From positions 27,382,917 through 27,446,916 of the forward strand of contig OX422221.1 in the NCBI GenBank assembly GCA_949130495.1: 64,000 nt of DNA, read 5' to 3'. The translations under genes were made by a program, and so were the position numbers. The number at the start of each line of letters is the position of its first letter. Position 1 is the stretch's first letter. This stretch comes from Sambucus nigra. Its lineage: Eukaryota > Streptophyta > Magnoliopsida > Dipsacales > Adoxaceae. The notes under the pieces were generated by a model. It was not told where the DNA came from. It saw only the letters and a program-made list of their open reading frames with translations, and ran no database searches. This document shows positions 45,819 to 57,790 of the stretch, in pieces.

Positions 45819-47000
45819 TTAAGGGTAGAATTTCTTGAAATGACCCAAGTTGACTGGATGAGCTATATTTTCCTCATCAAGGTTGGTGAGCATAACGATG
45901 CCACCGGATATGATTTTTTTCACAATGTATGGACCACTCCAATTGGGCTTGAGTTTCCCTCTCGGGTACCAGATTGGTTCTATAATTTCTTTAAGGATAA
46001 TTACTCTTCTTGGACACCGTGATCCTTGACTGTCTTATTGAATAATCATGCTATTCGGCGATGGTACACTTGTATATGATATAGAGCTTTTAGTCTCCTT
46101 TCGTCCAAGAGTGACAACTCGTCAAGACGACTTTGATGCTAGTCTTCCTCGCTTACTTTGCTTTTAAGCATGATGTGTAGTGAAGGAATTTATAGCTTAG
46201 TGGGAAGTACTTCTTCCTTGCTGTATACTAGAGAGTAAGGACTAACCCGAGTATATGCTCGAACTGAAGTGAGGTATCCCAAGAGGGCGTAAGGGATCTA
46301 ATCGACCCAATCTCGATAGTTTTTTATCATCTTACTGATGATTTCTTTGAGGTTCTTATTGTCGGATTTAACTGCACCGTTGGTTTGAGGTCAGTAGGGA
46401 GAAGACTTGTGCCTCTGGTTACTATACTTGCCAACCACTTATGTGACTTCTACCTCGAAATGTAACTCGTTGTATGATATCAGTTCGTGCAGGGCCCCAT
46501 ATCAACAGATGATATTTTTTTAGAAGAACTTAGCCACCTTTTTGGCATTCAAAACTATGTATGACTCATCTTCGACCCATTTGGTGAAATAATCGATGGC
46601 AACCAAGGTGAATTCATACCCTTTGGAGGCCTTGGGTGTAACTTTCCCTATGATATCAATGCCTTATGTGGAGAATGACTGGGGATAAGTCATGTTGTAC
46701 AATTCTCACGGAGGCAAGTGCTTGATATTGGAGAACTGTTAGCATTTAAGACATCTTAGAACATAGGCGGTGTAATCGTGAACCATTGTATTCCAATAGT
46801 AACCCCGTCAGATGATCTTCTTGGCAAGCATATAACCATTCATATGGGGCCCGTATTCCTCGCTATGGATCTTCTGCATCATTTATTCAATGTCACCCCA
46901 TATTATGTAGTGTAAGTGGGTTCCATTGAAGTTTATCTTGAATAGTTATTTATTATAGATAATGTACTGGGCAACCATTTTTTAGGGGGTTGCTTATTCT
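45819..47000 (-). pseudogene. Tat-lineage integrase (pol C-terminus)
   Basis: On the minus strand the core reads GIDIIGKV then KGYEFTLVAIDYFTKWVE (near 46560-46670), with a later QTNGAVKSDNKNLKEII segment near 46300. Relatives have Glu where that segment has Lys or Asp. The C-terminal part (NWSGPYIVKKIISGG, MLTNLDEENIAHPVN) ends HFKKFYP with a stop at 45819-45821, so the true end of pol is visible. Stops interrupt the core at several places. In Tat elements integrase follows the two RNase H domains, as here. It would insert the cDNA if intact. Confidence 0.82.
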
Positions 47001-47099
47001 TTCTTGTTAGAATCTTGGGTATACCTACCATACTTGAGGATGTGCCAAATATCATAGTACCAGCAATCAACTATATCAAGATATTCTTCTGTGAATAGA

Positions 47100-48030
47100 T
47101 CAATGTGGTAGTAGTGGGTTAGTTTAGCCTACTTTTGGACCAGGAAGGGGGCCATCATTATTCCTTCGAGCATGTCGACCATAGAGGCTAAGGTAGTAGG
47201 GGCATCGACTAAGTTGTTCTTTAATCGGTTCAGGTACTGGAAGGTGATATCTATGAATTGGGAGGCCATCTTTTCATAGTTTTCATGGAAGGGTAAGATT
47301 TTTTCATCCTTGACTTTCCATCTCCTGAGGACTTATCCGATGATGAGGGTTGAATCCCTGTAGACATTTAGTTATCGAATTCCATTTTTGAGAGCAACTT
47401 TGGGGCCTACCATGCATGCCTCGTATTCAATCATGTTGTTAGTGTAGGGAAAATCCAGTTTGATGGCAATGGGAGTGTGAGGGTCATCATGGGCGATTAT
47501 GAATATCCCAATGACATATCCTTTCTTACTGGTGGCACTGTCAAAGAACATTTTCCACCAGATGTCTTCTCAGGAGGTACAAAGGATATATTCATCCAAG
47601 AATTTAGAAATGCAAACATCAATTTCTTCCATGGGATAGTTAGTGAGGTAGTTAGAGATGTCTCTTTCTTTTATAGATTTCTGTGTGACATACACGATAT
47701 TAAATTCGGCTAGCCACATCAACTATCGGGCCATTCACCTAGGCATGGCAGGATTCTCGAGCAGGTATTTTATAGGATCCATTCGGGATACAAGTTTGAT
47801 GGGAAAAGCGAGCATATAGTGCCGTAATGTTTGGGTGACCTAGACAAGGGAGACACATGATTTTTCTAAGGTAGTGTAATTAACTTCATACTCAAACAAC
47901 TTACGACTAGCATAGTAGATGACTATCTCTCTGAAGGTTTCTTCAAGGTATTGGTCCAACAAATCCCACGCCACGATGTCTGTTTTGGTCAGGTATAAGA
48001 GTAGGGGAAGACCAAGATGTGGTGGCATGA
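47100..48030 (-). pseudogene. Tat-lineage RNase H plus second, archaeal-type RNase H
   Basis: The first RNase H (about 47700-48030) has LLLYLTKTD, YYASRKLFEYEVNYTTLEK and, further on, MDPIKYLLENPAMP. The catalytic Asp-rich turns are eroded (TDIVAWDLL where relatives have SD-ALGAVL). Next, about 47150-47560, is a second RNase H: MFFDSATSKKGYVIG, LDFPYTNNMIEYEACM and VYRDSTLI, which match the extra archaeal-type RNase H that defines the Tat lineage. Asp, Glu and Asp of that domain are readable. Several stops and frame changes occur between the segments. Confidence 0.8.
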
Positions 48031-48389
48031 GTACAAGAGGCGGGATTAAATATTTATTATTTCGATCAAAGGTCTCTTGGCAATCTTCGATCCAAACTTT
48101 AGTTGAATCCTTTCGAAGGAGTTGGAAGATGGGTTAACAGATAGAAGTCAACTGGCTGAGGAATCCGATGATATACTGCATTTTTCTAAGGAATCCTCAG
48201 ACTTCCTTCTCCGTTAGGGGTGGTGGCATTTTGAGTATGGCTTTTAGTTTGTCAAGATCTGCTTTAATCCCCTTTTCTCTAACTATGAATCCCAAAAGCT
48301 TTCATTTTGTAACTCCAAAAACATATTTCTATTGGTTAAGTCGCATTTGGTACTGCCGTAGTCTTTCAAAGAACTTCTGGAGATAGGGG

Positions 48390-49492
48390 ACAGGACCTTC
48401 CCTAGTCCTAGACTTGATAATCATATCATCCATATAGACCTCAATTTCTTTGTGTATCAGATCATGCAAGATAGTTATGGCAGTCCTCTGCTAGCTAGTC
48501 CCTATATTTTTTAGACCAAATAGCATAACGGTGTAACAAAATGTTTCCCAAGGGGTGATGAATACGGTTTTTTGTTAATGATCCAGGTTCATCTTAATTT
48601 GATTATATTCGAAAAAACCATAAATATTAAGAGCATCACTCGATGTGTTATCCACAATCATGTCATTGTTGGGTAGCGAGTAATCATCCTTCGAAGAGAC
48701 TTTGTTCAAATATTGGAAGTCAACGCACATAAAAACCTTTCCTCCAAATTTCGTCATGGGTACGATGTTTTCTTTCCATATGGAATGTTCGATCACACGA
48801 ATGAAACCCACGTTAAAATATTTAACCACTTCTTCCTTAACCTTGATCGACCATTCGGTGCGAAGCTTTTACAGTTTTTTTATCGGTTTGAATTCTGGGA
48901 GTGTTGGAATCTCGTACTGAGTGATCTCGGGATCAATACCAGGCAGATCATCAGAGGACAATACGAAGACATCCATAAATTCCTTCAGTAATTCTTTGAA
49001 TTTCACGCACTCATGCTCTTTAAGTGTAGACCCTATCCTAATCATGCGCAATTGGCTACTTGAATCAAGATTAATAACAACAGTTTTATCTTCATAAATT
49101 TGAACGCGGTTATGATGTTGGTTATTAACCTTATTAAGAACAGTTAAGAATTGTTCATTTTCAAAATCGTCATCATCAAGAGTTTGATTAGAATCAAGAC
49201 AATTAATGTAAGTCACAACAAGATACTCAAAATATTCATTTATTTTATTGTTGGGAAAAACAGCGTTGAGAACCTCATCAAAGGAGGGATTGATTACATT
49301 ATGATCATAACAGGGAGGAACAACAAAATCACAGGAAGTGGAATAAACATCTGGGTTGGGATTTATTTTAGCAGGTGGAACCGAAACAACATTACAGTTA
49401 AGGAGAGGTGCATAAGTAGCTTTTTTCAGGAATATGGATCTGATGATGTAGCGATTGATTGGACCATGTAGAGTGTCAGCCTCAGTGTCCAT
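48390..49492 (-). pseudogene. Tat-lineage reverse transcriptase and upstream linker
   Basis: The linker (48869-49492) is open for 207 residues and ends LPGIDPEITQYEIPTLPEF, the usual lead-in to a Tat RT. The RT N-terminal half (48575-48829) has NVGFIRVIEHSIWKENIVPM, VFMCVDFQYLNKVSSKDDYS and a later YNQIKMNLDH. The catalytic box EVYMDDMIIKS lies near 48405-48450 and is intact. The frame changes near 48840 and again near 48570. The domain would copy RNA into cDNA. The intact YMDD suggests milder decay than in the Tekay-like element. Confidence 0.87.
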
Positions 49493-50520
49493 AAATTGAA
49501 CGAATACTTAGAGTCACTTCTATCAGAATCTTTGGTAGCAACCTTAGTCGTCTCCACGAGTGATTGCACGTTATGGTGGGAATGTTTGGCCTATGAGTAG
49601 CTGTGTTGGAAAAAGATCTCCATTCCTAGTTTGATCTTCTTGCCCACATAATCATACCACGATTTGGGAAAGCTATAAAAGGGGAAATGTTCACCATTTT
49701 TTATGAATCTTCTATTCAAGGAATCCCCTAAGACAGTCTTAGCACTTTCTAGCCTTATTTTTAATCGAGGTTGGTAGAATATTCTGAGTTCTTCTACTGA
49801 TGGTTGATAACCCAGGCCACAAGGAGGAAAGACCTTCTTCAACACAATGGGTTCTACTATTCCCTATTGACATAATCCCAGCTCAAGTTGGGGTATGAAT
49901 TGCATATTCTTGAACATCTGTATCACATTGAAGTTTCCATGAGGGTTATGTTCTGGACAAACCCTATATTTGAAATCATCCCCTACTGGGAGCGAAAGCG
50001 GTTTGACTTAGAAACCTGATAGGAGCATATCATTTTCCCCATGTTGTATCTCTAGTCTCGGATTTTTGGTGCTTGCATTCTGTGTATCATCATCGCCCAA
50101 GATGGTGATGACCTACCCATTGGCGAATAATTTTAGTTTCTTATGGAAGAAAGAAGACATACCCTTCATACTATAGAGCCATGGTTGTCAGAGCAACATG
50201 TTGAAATAAGTCGGCATGTCGATGACATGGAATTATGTAACGGGATTTATAGTGATAGGCCCAATTATAATCTTTATGGATCCCATAACTTCTCGACGAG
50301 TATTATCATAAGCGCTCACCACAAAAGAGGTTAGAGAAAAGGTCACTCACTCTCAGTTCCAAGCAGTTGAGGATTCTCAATGGGCAAACATTAAGAGCTG
50401 ATCCCTTATCGACAAGTGAAACTGGCACGGTTTTTCCCATTACTTCAATAGAGATATTAAGAGCAGAGTTGTGATTTGGTCCAAAATTAGGAATTTCTTC
50501 TTATGAGAAGGAAAACATTC
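49493..50520 (-). pseudogene. Tat-lineage protease and spacer
   Basis: The protease active site reads VSLVDKGSALNVCPLRIL on the minus strand (near 50380-50440), matching the D-x-GSA-NVCP form of Tat proteases. The preceding NISIEVMGKTVP strand is also present. Further on come eroded strands and then a spacer with VFPPCGLGYQPSVEELRIF (near 49780-49840), a GLG-containing region that in relatives lies between protease and RT. Stops are frequent. Confidence 0.72.
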
Positions 50521-52673
50521 TAGTATAGGTTAGAGATCCGATCAAATTCACTTCTTTTCTGGCGTGGTGGCGGGTTTGGAATCTGGTAATTTCTCCCTGA
50601 TATAGTAATATGGTTTACAGAAGAGGGGGAAAATAAAAACCTCATTTCCTCAACTATCTCGGGATATTCGACCACCTTGTTGATTTCTCCTATCATCTCC
50701 TTAAACGATATCATTCCATATATACTGACTACTGGGATGGTCTTGTCTGGACTTTGATCTTTAATTCGTCTACCCATCTGGTGGCAATGACATCTTCTTT
50801 CCATAAAATGTCAATTCACTCTATAAGCTCAATGGTCTCTTCGTATATATCATCCCACTCAATGGGGAGATGTATAAGTTTAGGGACCAGGCACCCTTGT
50901 AGTTTCAAAGCATCAAGTAGCTCGGACATACTAAAAATTTCATCGGTCTGTTGAAATAAGTCTGTCGTGATCTGGATGACATCATCTAAGATGACTTCAT
51001 CGGTAGGTATCACCCACTTATCTAACTCTTAAGCCCATTTTTGAGCTTTTAAAAATAGCGTACTAAATCTCTGGCAATTAATGGTCATTTTTTAGAGAAA
51101 TTTAAGCCTAAAATCTAAAAGTTGGTTCAATACTGCTAATAATTCCATATCTTTCCCTCCGAAATGGGTACGAATAACAAGAGATTCTCTAGTAAGAAGT
51201 GACATGGCCTGATCGAAAAAATAGGTAAGATGTAGGAGAATATGTGGGCAAACTTGGAGGGGTTTAGGGGAGTATATTGGTATGATGGGAGATTTTCCTG
51301 GGTACAATCTGGGTAGATGGATCAAATTATAGGTCTTCTTTAAAGAAGATGGTATTTTCATGATTTGTGAATGGATTATGGGTAGTATGTGGTTTAGGAT
51401 TGGCTGGTGGGGCAATGGTACCCTGGTCAATCAGACCTTAAATTACATTTTAGAGGTGGAAACACAAATCAGTGGTGTGGTCAGCACTTTGGTTAAAATC
51501 ACAATGGGCATGTAGTTTAAAATTTTGGGGAAGTGGGTTTGGTAATAGATGAGGGTCCAATGGATTGATAAGATTTCAGCTTAAAAGGGCTTGGTAAATT
51601 TTAGAGAGCGGAGCATGAAACTCAGTATATTCCTTTTTGACTGGGTTAGGGCGACTTTCTGGTGCCCACAAAGTGGAAGACTAATAGATGTTATTAATTG
51701 CTGAAACTATGGTACTGGTAGGCTTCTCATACTTTTTAGGAGTAAATTGTCCAAATACTTTCTTTTGTTCAAATTTTGTCTAGGGAAGACCTTCTTCGAT
51801 CTCTACTCATACTTCCCTAAGGGCTCAGAATTGGGGGTAGTACTCTCATACCATCATTTCTTAGACATGGGGTAAGAAATTTTTCTTCATAATACTAACT
51901 TGCTCCTCTTTGGAAGGTCGATTGGCCATGTTGGCCTCTTTTTTGCTCCATCTTACTATGCAGTTACTGATAGTTTCCCCTAGATTCTGTTTGAGTAGAT
52001 ATAAATCACGGAGAGTAACATCCAATTCTTAGTTATACTTGTATTGTGACATGAATTCACGGGCAACATCTTCCCAACTGTAAATCCTAGACTGCTCAAG
52101 AGATAAGAACAAGCGAAGAGTGTTGTCTTTCAATGTCTGTTGGAATATTTGGGCCATTATTTCCTCGGAGGCACCTAAGAGAGTCATGGCTCAGTGGTAA
52201 CTTCGAAGATGAAAAATTGAAGATCCACTACCCTCAAATTTTTTGATTTCAGGCATCTTGAACCTTTTTGACAGCCTTGCATTAGGATAGGGAGACATAT
52301 GGGTGTAATCCATGTAGTTCCCAAAAATTCGGACTTGGTGAATGGTCAACATCTTAAGGTCCTCCTTGAAATTTTTTAATTCTTATTCCTTCAAATCGAT
52401 GGTCACAGGTAGGTTTACCCCTGGCTAGGCAAGATTAAGCATAGGGAGCTGAGCTGGCAATGGCCTATTAGCAGGAGGGGCATATGGAGCGTGCTGATAT
52501 TCCTCGGGGACTTAAATAAGCTCACGTATGGGCAAACCCATATCACGAGGTAAGAGGACCTCAGGATTATGTACGAGCGAACCCATATCACGGTTGTCAA
52601 TCTTAACAGTAAGTTGGGCTAGAACCATCATCAAATTTGGATGCACATTCGGTACTTAATGTGTGTTCTCCAT
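50520..52673 (-). pseudogene. Tat-lineage gag
   Basis: The likely start is the minus-strand ATG at 52673. Before the core is a Pro-rich stretch (HAPYAPPANRPLPAQLP). The gag core (about 51950-52290) reads FKMPEIKKFEGSGSS, IFHLRSYH, MAQIFQQTLKDNTLRLFLSL, WEDVAREFMSQYKYN, ELDVTLRDL and MANRPSKEEQ, a strong match to Tat/Ogre gag. The C-terminal part (50520-51430) is Pro-, Ile- and Leu-rich and less conserved. Stops interrupt the core at several sites that would be Gln in relatives. It would form the particle shell. I could not find a primer site upstream. Confidence 0.82.
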
Positions 52674-54211
52674 GAAAAGTAGATGAAGGTGAATTTCATA
52701 CTCATAGTAAGTAGAGAGGGAACTAACGGAGCCCTGGGGTGGTTTGACATAAGATTTAAGCTAATAGGGAGCCAGGCCAAGGGTCGAGTATGCGATCGAC
52801 CTGAGAAGGAGAGAGATCTGGATTTATTTTTGAAAGAGAAGGGGGAAAACTGTTATTACTGAAAAGGGAGGAAAATATTTTTGACATTTTGGGAAAGGAG
52901 GAGGACAAAATGTTTTTGGGTAAAAAAAGGAAAATATGTCTGGTAAAAGGAAGGAAAGATGTTTTTGGTAATTTGATAAAATAGGGGAAAATGTTTTTGA
53001 CACTTTTGGTAAAGGAGGAAAAATAAGGAAAGGGTCTCAACATGATTATTATTAGTATTATTATGTTCTCACTTATATTAGGTTTTATTAAATGAAAAAA
53101 TAAATGCTGGATGGGGCCTAAGCTGGGGAAAATTAGGTTTGAAAAATATTTAAAACGTGAATGGACTTATTACGAGGCTCATGGATAGGGTGGTCCCCAT
53201 TTTAAAAAAGGCAAAATCATGCAAAAATTTGCTCGGCAAGCCGACCCGTCATTTCGACAGAGTTTGGGGTAGTAACCGAAAAACTAAATATAAGTGCCCT
53301 AAGTTTTACTCCTATATGAGGGTATGAAGTTGTTGGGTTAATAGTAAGGGTTCTCCCCTTTGGCATGACTTCTATGATATACTTCTTGCTTTTGAGGGTA
53401 ATCGTTATGTGTGGATAAGCCCTTTGATATACCTAAGTGTACATGAATTTCCTCACTATCTACCTCATGGGGACAGTACATGTGAGAGAGAATTCGATAT
53501 ACTCGACGTACGTGAATGACTTCCCAGTGATATACCTCCTGTCATGACTTCGGTCGAGCGGTACGATGCGGGGGGAACCGTTAGATATACATCGAAGGTA
53601 CTTGGACAACGGAAGGTGAGAGTCATATCCCTTAGGGTAACTGCGAACTACCGGACCAACATCCATCATGAAGTGACCCCCCAGTTACAGGATAAAATTT
53701 GGTCAATAGCTATGATCTTTGGTGATGTAGTGTGCAAAATGCATGATTCTTGTTTAGTATATCATGGAGAGAGTATTTTATTTGGCATGGTGATCATTAT
53801 ACTAATGGGTAAGAACGAACGAGTATATATATAAAAAAGAGTAAATCTAGCATGGAGCATGAAGATTATACTAAGCATGAATATGTGAGAGTGATTGATG
53901 TATGAATATCTTTGAGTGAGTGTGTGGTAGTGAACCTAAACATGTATCCACTACAAGTGGTGTGTGACAAGTGTGAGTGAGCATGGATATATACATCTGT
54001 GATAAGTGGAAGTGTGTGTTAGTGACACCTAAGAATGGATATTCTAAGTGTAACATGTGGATAAAAGTGATCCTATGTGTATGTAGTGTGAAATGTACAT
54101 GGAAAGTATCAAGTGTGTGCATGAGGAGTGAGTGAGATATGATATAAGCATGATGTAGATATGTGCAAGAAATAAAAGAGGAGAAAAAAGGGAACATACA
54201 TGTAGGTGCAT
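52674..54211 (-). other. Upstream region of the Tat element (leader or 5' LTR remnant)
   Basis: No coding domain is present. About 52800-53040 is a degenerate run of GGAAAA(T)TnTTTTTGnnA words. About 53370-53610 has several GATATAC words spaced 50-70 bp apart. From 53870 to 54170 the text is TGTG/AGTG-rich. I could not identify an LTR end or an Arg-type primer site in minus orientation. Confidence 0.4.
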
Positions 54212-55786
54212 TGACGCGACTAAGAATTTGTCTAAAAAGTGCGTTTTCTCTAGGATCAAGTGCAAGCCTGTCGCTCAAGTAATAAACCCGGTAAGTCGGG
54301 ATCGTATCCACAGGGATCACAAATTGGGACTATTAATAGGGAAAGTTATTGAATCTTGAAATGATTCCTCAAAAGAAATATGAAAAGATGATTAATGATT
54401 GGGAAATTTCTAGTGAAATAAAAATGTTACTCAAGAAAAAAAAACTAAAAATTGTGAAGAAATTAGATTTGACAAATGAGAGAAAATAGGGTAGGGTACA
54501 ATCCCTCAAACCTTAACAAATTACTGTATAGAATACTATAAGTGAAAATTAAAATTCTTGACTAAATCCAGTCTTTATAAATCCTTAGCATTACATATAT
54601 GAAGGATCGAACCCTCATCATATGAAATCAAAGGTAAATATAAAGCGGTGAATGGACAATTACACTCGCAAAGCGTTCTTAAACATCTCAAGTACCTAGG
54701 GCAAGAGAGATTAAAAGATTGACTATGTTTGTATAATTCTCATTCACGATTCGATCAGACTTTAATTTACCCTCTATTTTATATATAAGTAATTTGCCTT
54801 GGATTGAGTTCATGTACCCCAACCCTTATGAATTTAGCTAGACATGATTTGATTAAAAGACAAATTCATACACATAATTATAGATCTACAAAACATTATA
54901 AATAATTTGCAAACAATCAAACAAGAGAATGAAATTGTTTTACTTGAATTCAGCAGCAGGAAAAGAATTAGAATCCAGAAATCCTTACAAACTAGGGTTC
55001 ATGAAAAACTCCTAAAGAAAATGAAATTTTTTGCTAACTTCTGAATTACCCTCTCAAAAACCAATCTAGAATTCGACCTCTTTAGAATGATGTAGGGCAT
55101 GGGCTTTTATAGCGCAAATTAACACGCGTTTGACAGCCATAATCGCTTGTTGCGCAAGTATTCACTAGTTATGCATGTCAAAATCTTCACAATAAATGCC
55201 AGGATTTTGCATGCTCGGACGGGTCTAGATAGCCCTCGGATCGGTCCGTTTTTCAGCCATCGGATTGGTTCTTTTTTTATTCTTCCGGACCGATTCGGTA
55301 TCATCCGGATCGGTTCTGCTGTCATCGATTTGTCATCCATCCGGGGTCTACTGGACTTGGTCATTTCGGATCGGTTCGGTTCCCACCGGATCGGTCCGAT
55401 TTTCTCCCATGTTGACTTTTTCCTTTCATCTTTGACTGGCCATAACTTTTAATCTCTAACTCCGATTTGAGTGTCGTTTCTTCCGATGCTCTTGTGGAGT
55501 CATGTTCTTCAACTTCCCTTTAGGTGTCGGATTCGAATTTTGAGTAGAACTTTACGCTTTTTCCCTTTGACTTTTCTTCCTTTCATCTTCTCATTTCTTC
55601 TGGTTTCTTTCTCTCCTTTCTTACATTCCATTCCTGAAAAATCCATCACAAACACACGAAAACTTGGGAAAATTGTTAGAAATAGTCAATGGAGTGATAT
55701 GGAATAAAAATGATTCAATTACCTTGTTCGAGATATTAAAATCACTAACTTAAGGGGCTAAATTCAGAAGAATTTACGCTTGGTCA
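54212..55786 (-). repeat. E4 3' LTR (1575 bp), minus strand
   Basis: On the plus strand it starts TGACGCGACT and ends GCTTGGTCA. On the minus strand it therefore starts TGACCAAGCG right after a polypurine tract (CTAAGTTAGGGGGATT). It is homologous to the solo LTR at 26069-27524 in opposite orientation. Near 54290-54320 it has the GGATCGTATCCACAGGGATC block, which is common near the end of Athila-type LTRs. About 55215-55410 has reiterated GGATCGGTCCG-type motifs. Confidence 0.78.
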
Positions 55787-56300
55787 AATCCCCCTAACTT
55801 AGGACTTTGCATGTCCCAGGCAATGTAACTGAAAATAGTTTAAAGCTCAATTCTTTTATTAGGATAGAATACCTTTTTCACAGGCAAGAGATTGCATTTA
55901 GTGTATGCAACAAGCCTTTAAACCCCTAGGTTACCCTAGTAGGACGAGTTTTGTCTCGTGAGGGTTTGCAGTGAATATACCCACAAAATTCTTTATTGAC
56001 TCAAATAAATATCAAAATACTTAAAAATTGTACAATTTAAACTTTTTCGAAAAATAATCACCATATATTCATATTCAAATGTCTCAAACCATAATGTGTG
56101 TGTGTAAAGCCAGAAATTAAACCTCAAATTTCCACCGATTGAGCATTACGTTACTTTCCGAAAATTCATTTTGATTCAAATTCTTACGAATGCACTCACA
56201 AAAGAATCATTCGGATTGTGGTTGTTTTCTCTTGGTATGCATGATATAAAGAGTAAATATAATGGACACAGATTCACGCATACAAAATCTCAACATAAAT
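55787..56300 (-). other. E4 internal 3' end
   Basis: The polypurine tract (minus strand, 55787-55804) is followed by non-coding sequence. A block of about 120 bp at 55880-56000 (GCAACAAGCCTTTAAACC, then GGACGAG and GTCTCGTGAGGGTTTG) also occurs at 58137-58230 in E5, at a similar place after the polypurine tract. E4 and E5 are therefore relatives. The sequence is cut at about 56285-56300, where E5 begins. Confidence 0.65.
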
Positions 56301-56525
56301 GCAAAATCTCAACATAAAGTAATGGGTTAGAATTTATCTCCCATGAGGGATAAATTTTACTACATCAATCTATTATGAATAATTGCTAAAAATGCAATAA
56401 TTCATAATAGAGGGATGGGGTGAAATTTATCCTAGAGATAATTTTCAACACACACCTCTATATTGAGGTATTTGCTAAAAATTCAAATACTCAACATAGA
56501 AGGGTGGGGAGAATTTTATCACACC
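56282..56525 (-). repeat. Hairpin array A (two complete units, one half unit)
   Basis: TAAAAAT loops lie at 56387-56393 and 56476-56482, with arms as in the array at 62040-62399. The first unit keeps only its right arm (from 56301) and is preceded by a second copy of AAAATCTCAACATAAA. Confidence 0.75.
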
Positions 56526-56929
56526 TAGCTTAAAACTAATTTTGAGATCTCTTTGCAAATGGGTCATCCTCTTCAATTTATACAAGGCATGGAGCATGGG
56601 GATATTTTTGGAAGAATTAAGGTGCATGTGGGAATGGTGTGAGGAGCATGTGGGTTGAGAGGTGTGAGGTCACGAAAATCTGATTTGTTTTATGGGGTAT
56701 TTTAGGAAAGTGGCTTAAAGTTAGGTAGTTGGGGGTATTTGGGTAAAAGAGGGTTAAATGGGAATTGGTTTTGAGTCACATGGGTTAAATGTTTTATTTT
56801 TGGTATAGCTTTGTTTGTTAGGAAAGCAAATCGTGGCTTTTTTTATTTGGAGAAATTAGTTTTGATTTTCAACTGGGTTTTGGATGAAAATGGCTTTCGG
56901 GATGGGGTCTTCTTGACCCCAGAGTGGAT

Positions 56930-57360
56930 CAGCGTCGGCAGGTGACGGGTTGATGGTTGTGGCGACGGGGGAGTTGACGGCGGGTAGGGGTGGGTTGCAG
57001 GTCGCCGGAGAGGGGCGAGGGGTTGGTTGGAACTGGGAGGAGGTGGTGGTGAGATGAGGATTGAGTGGATGGTGGTGGTTTTTGTTGGGTTAATGGTGGA
57101 TAAATGGAGGTGGAAGAAGGTGAATAGTGTAAGAGAGAGAGAGTGTGTGGGTGAGGGAGGAGAGAGAGGGGTTTAGTTTAATGGAGGTTTTTGGTGAGAG
57201 GAGAGATAAAGGGGTGAGTTGGAGGTTGAAGATGAAGTGGGGTGTTAGTGTGGGTGAGGGTGTAGAGTAGGTGTGTGAGGGTGAGGGTGTATGGTATGGG
57301 TGAGGATGTTAGTTTAGGTGTAAATGGGTGTATGGGAGTGTAGGATAAGGGTGTTGTGTG
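56930..57360. other. G-rich block with quadruplex-type G runs
   Basis: The plus strand is rich in GGT, GAG and GGGTGAGGGTGTA words and poor in C. Runs of GGGGG, GGG, GGGG and GGG fall within 28 bases at 56967-56994, which can form a four-layer or three-layer quadruplex in principle. No frame looks coding. Confidence 0.6.
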
Positions 57361-57369
57361 TGTTTAATT

Positions 57370-57790
57370 TAGAACCCTAAAAATATAACAAGACTCAATT
57401 AAAATTAAAACTAAAAAAATAAAATCTAACTAAAAAAATAAATAAAACTAACTAAAAAAAATAAAAATATTAAAACTAAAAATAAAATCCTAAGCTATTA
57501 AAAACTAAAATAAAAGAAAAGAAATAAAAACATAAAATTCTAAATGAAAATTAAAGTCCTAAAAAAATATAAAATCTAATAAACTAAAAATAAGCTCCTA
57601 AAAACTAATCCTAATAAAACTAAAAATTAATAAAAATAAAAAATTAAATTAAATTAAACTAAACTAAAATAAAATAGAAAAATAGAAAATAAAACCTAGA
57701 AAATACTAAATAAATCTAAAATAAATCCTAAAAATAAAAATGACTCAAACTAAAAATTTAAGTAAAAGAAATAAAAAGGAAAAGTCAAAC
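57370..57790. repeat. A-rich low-complexity block (AAACTAAAAATAAAA words)
   Basis: About 420 bp is composed almost only of A, T and C on the plus strand, with repeated CTAAAA and AATAAAA words. It directly follows the G-rich block. No coding sequence is present. Confidence 0.8.

Noticed and set aside
53871..54320. Minus-strand frame of 149 codons rich in His, Thr and Leu
   Set aside because: It arises from TGTG-rich sequence, overlaps the E4 LTR end at 54212, and shows no motif or start context.
56930..57360. GGGTGAGGGTGTA words as an interstitial telomere
   Set aside because: No run of the plant telomere unit TTTAGGG is present. It is G-rich low-complexity sequence.
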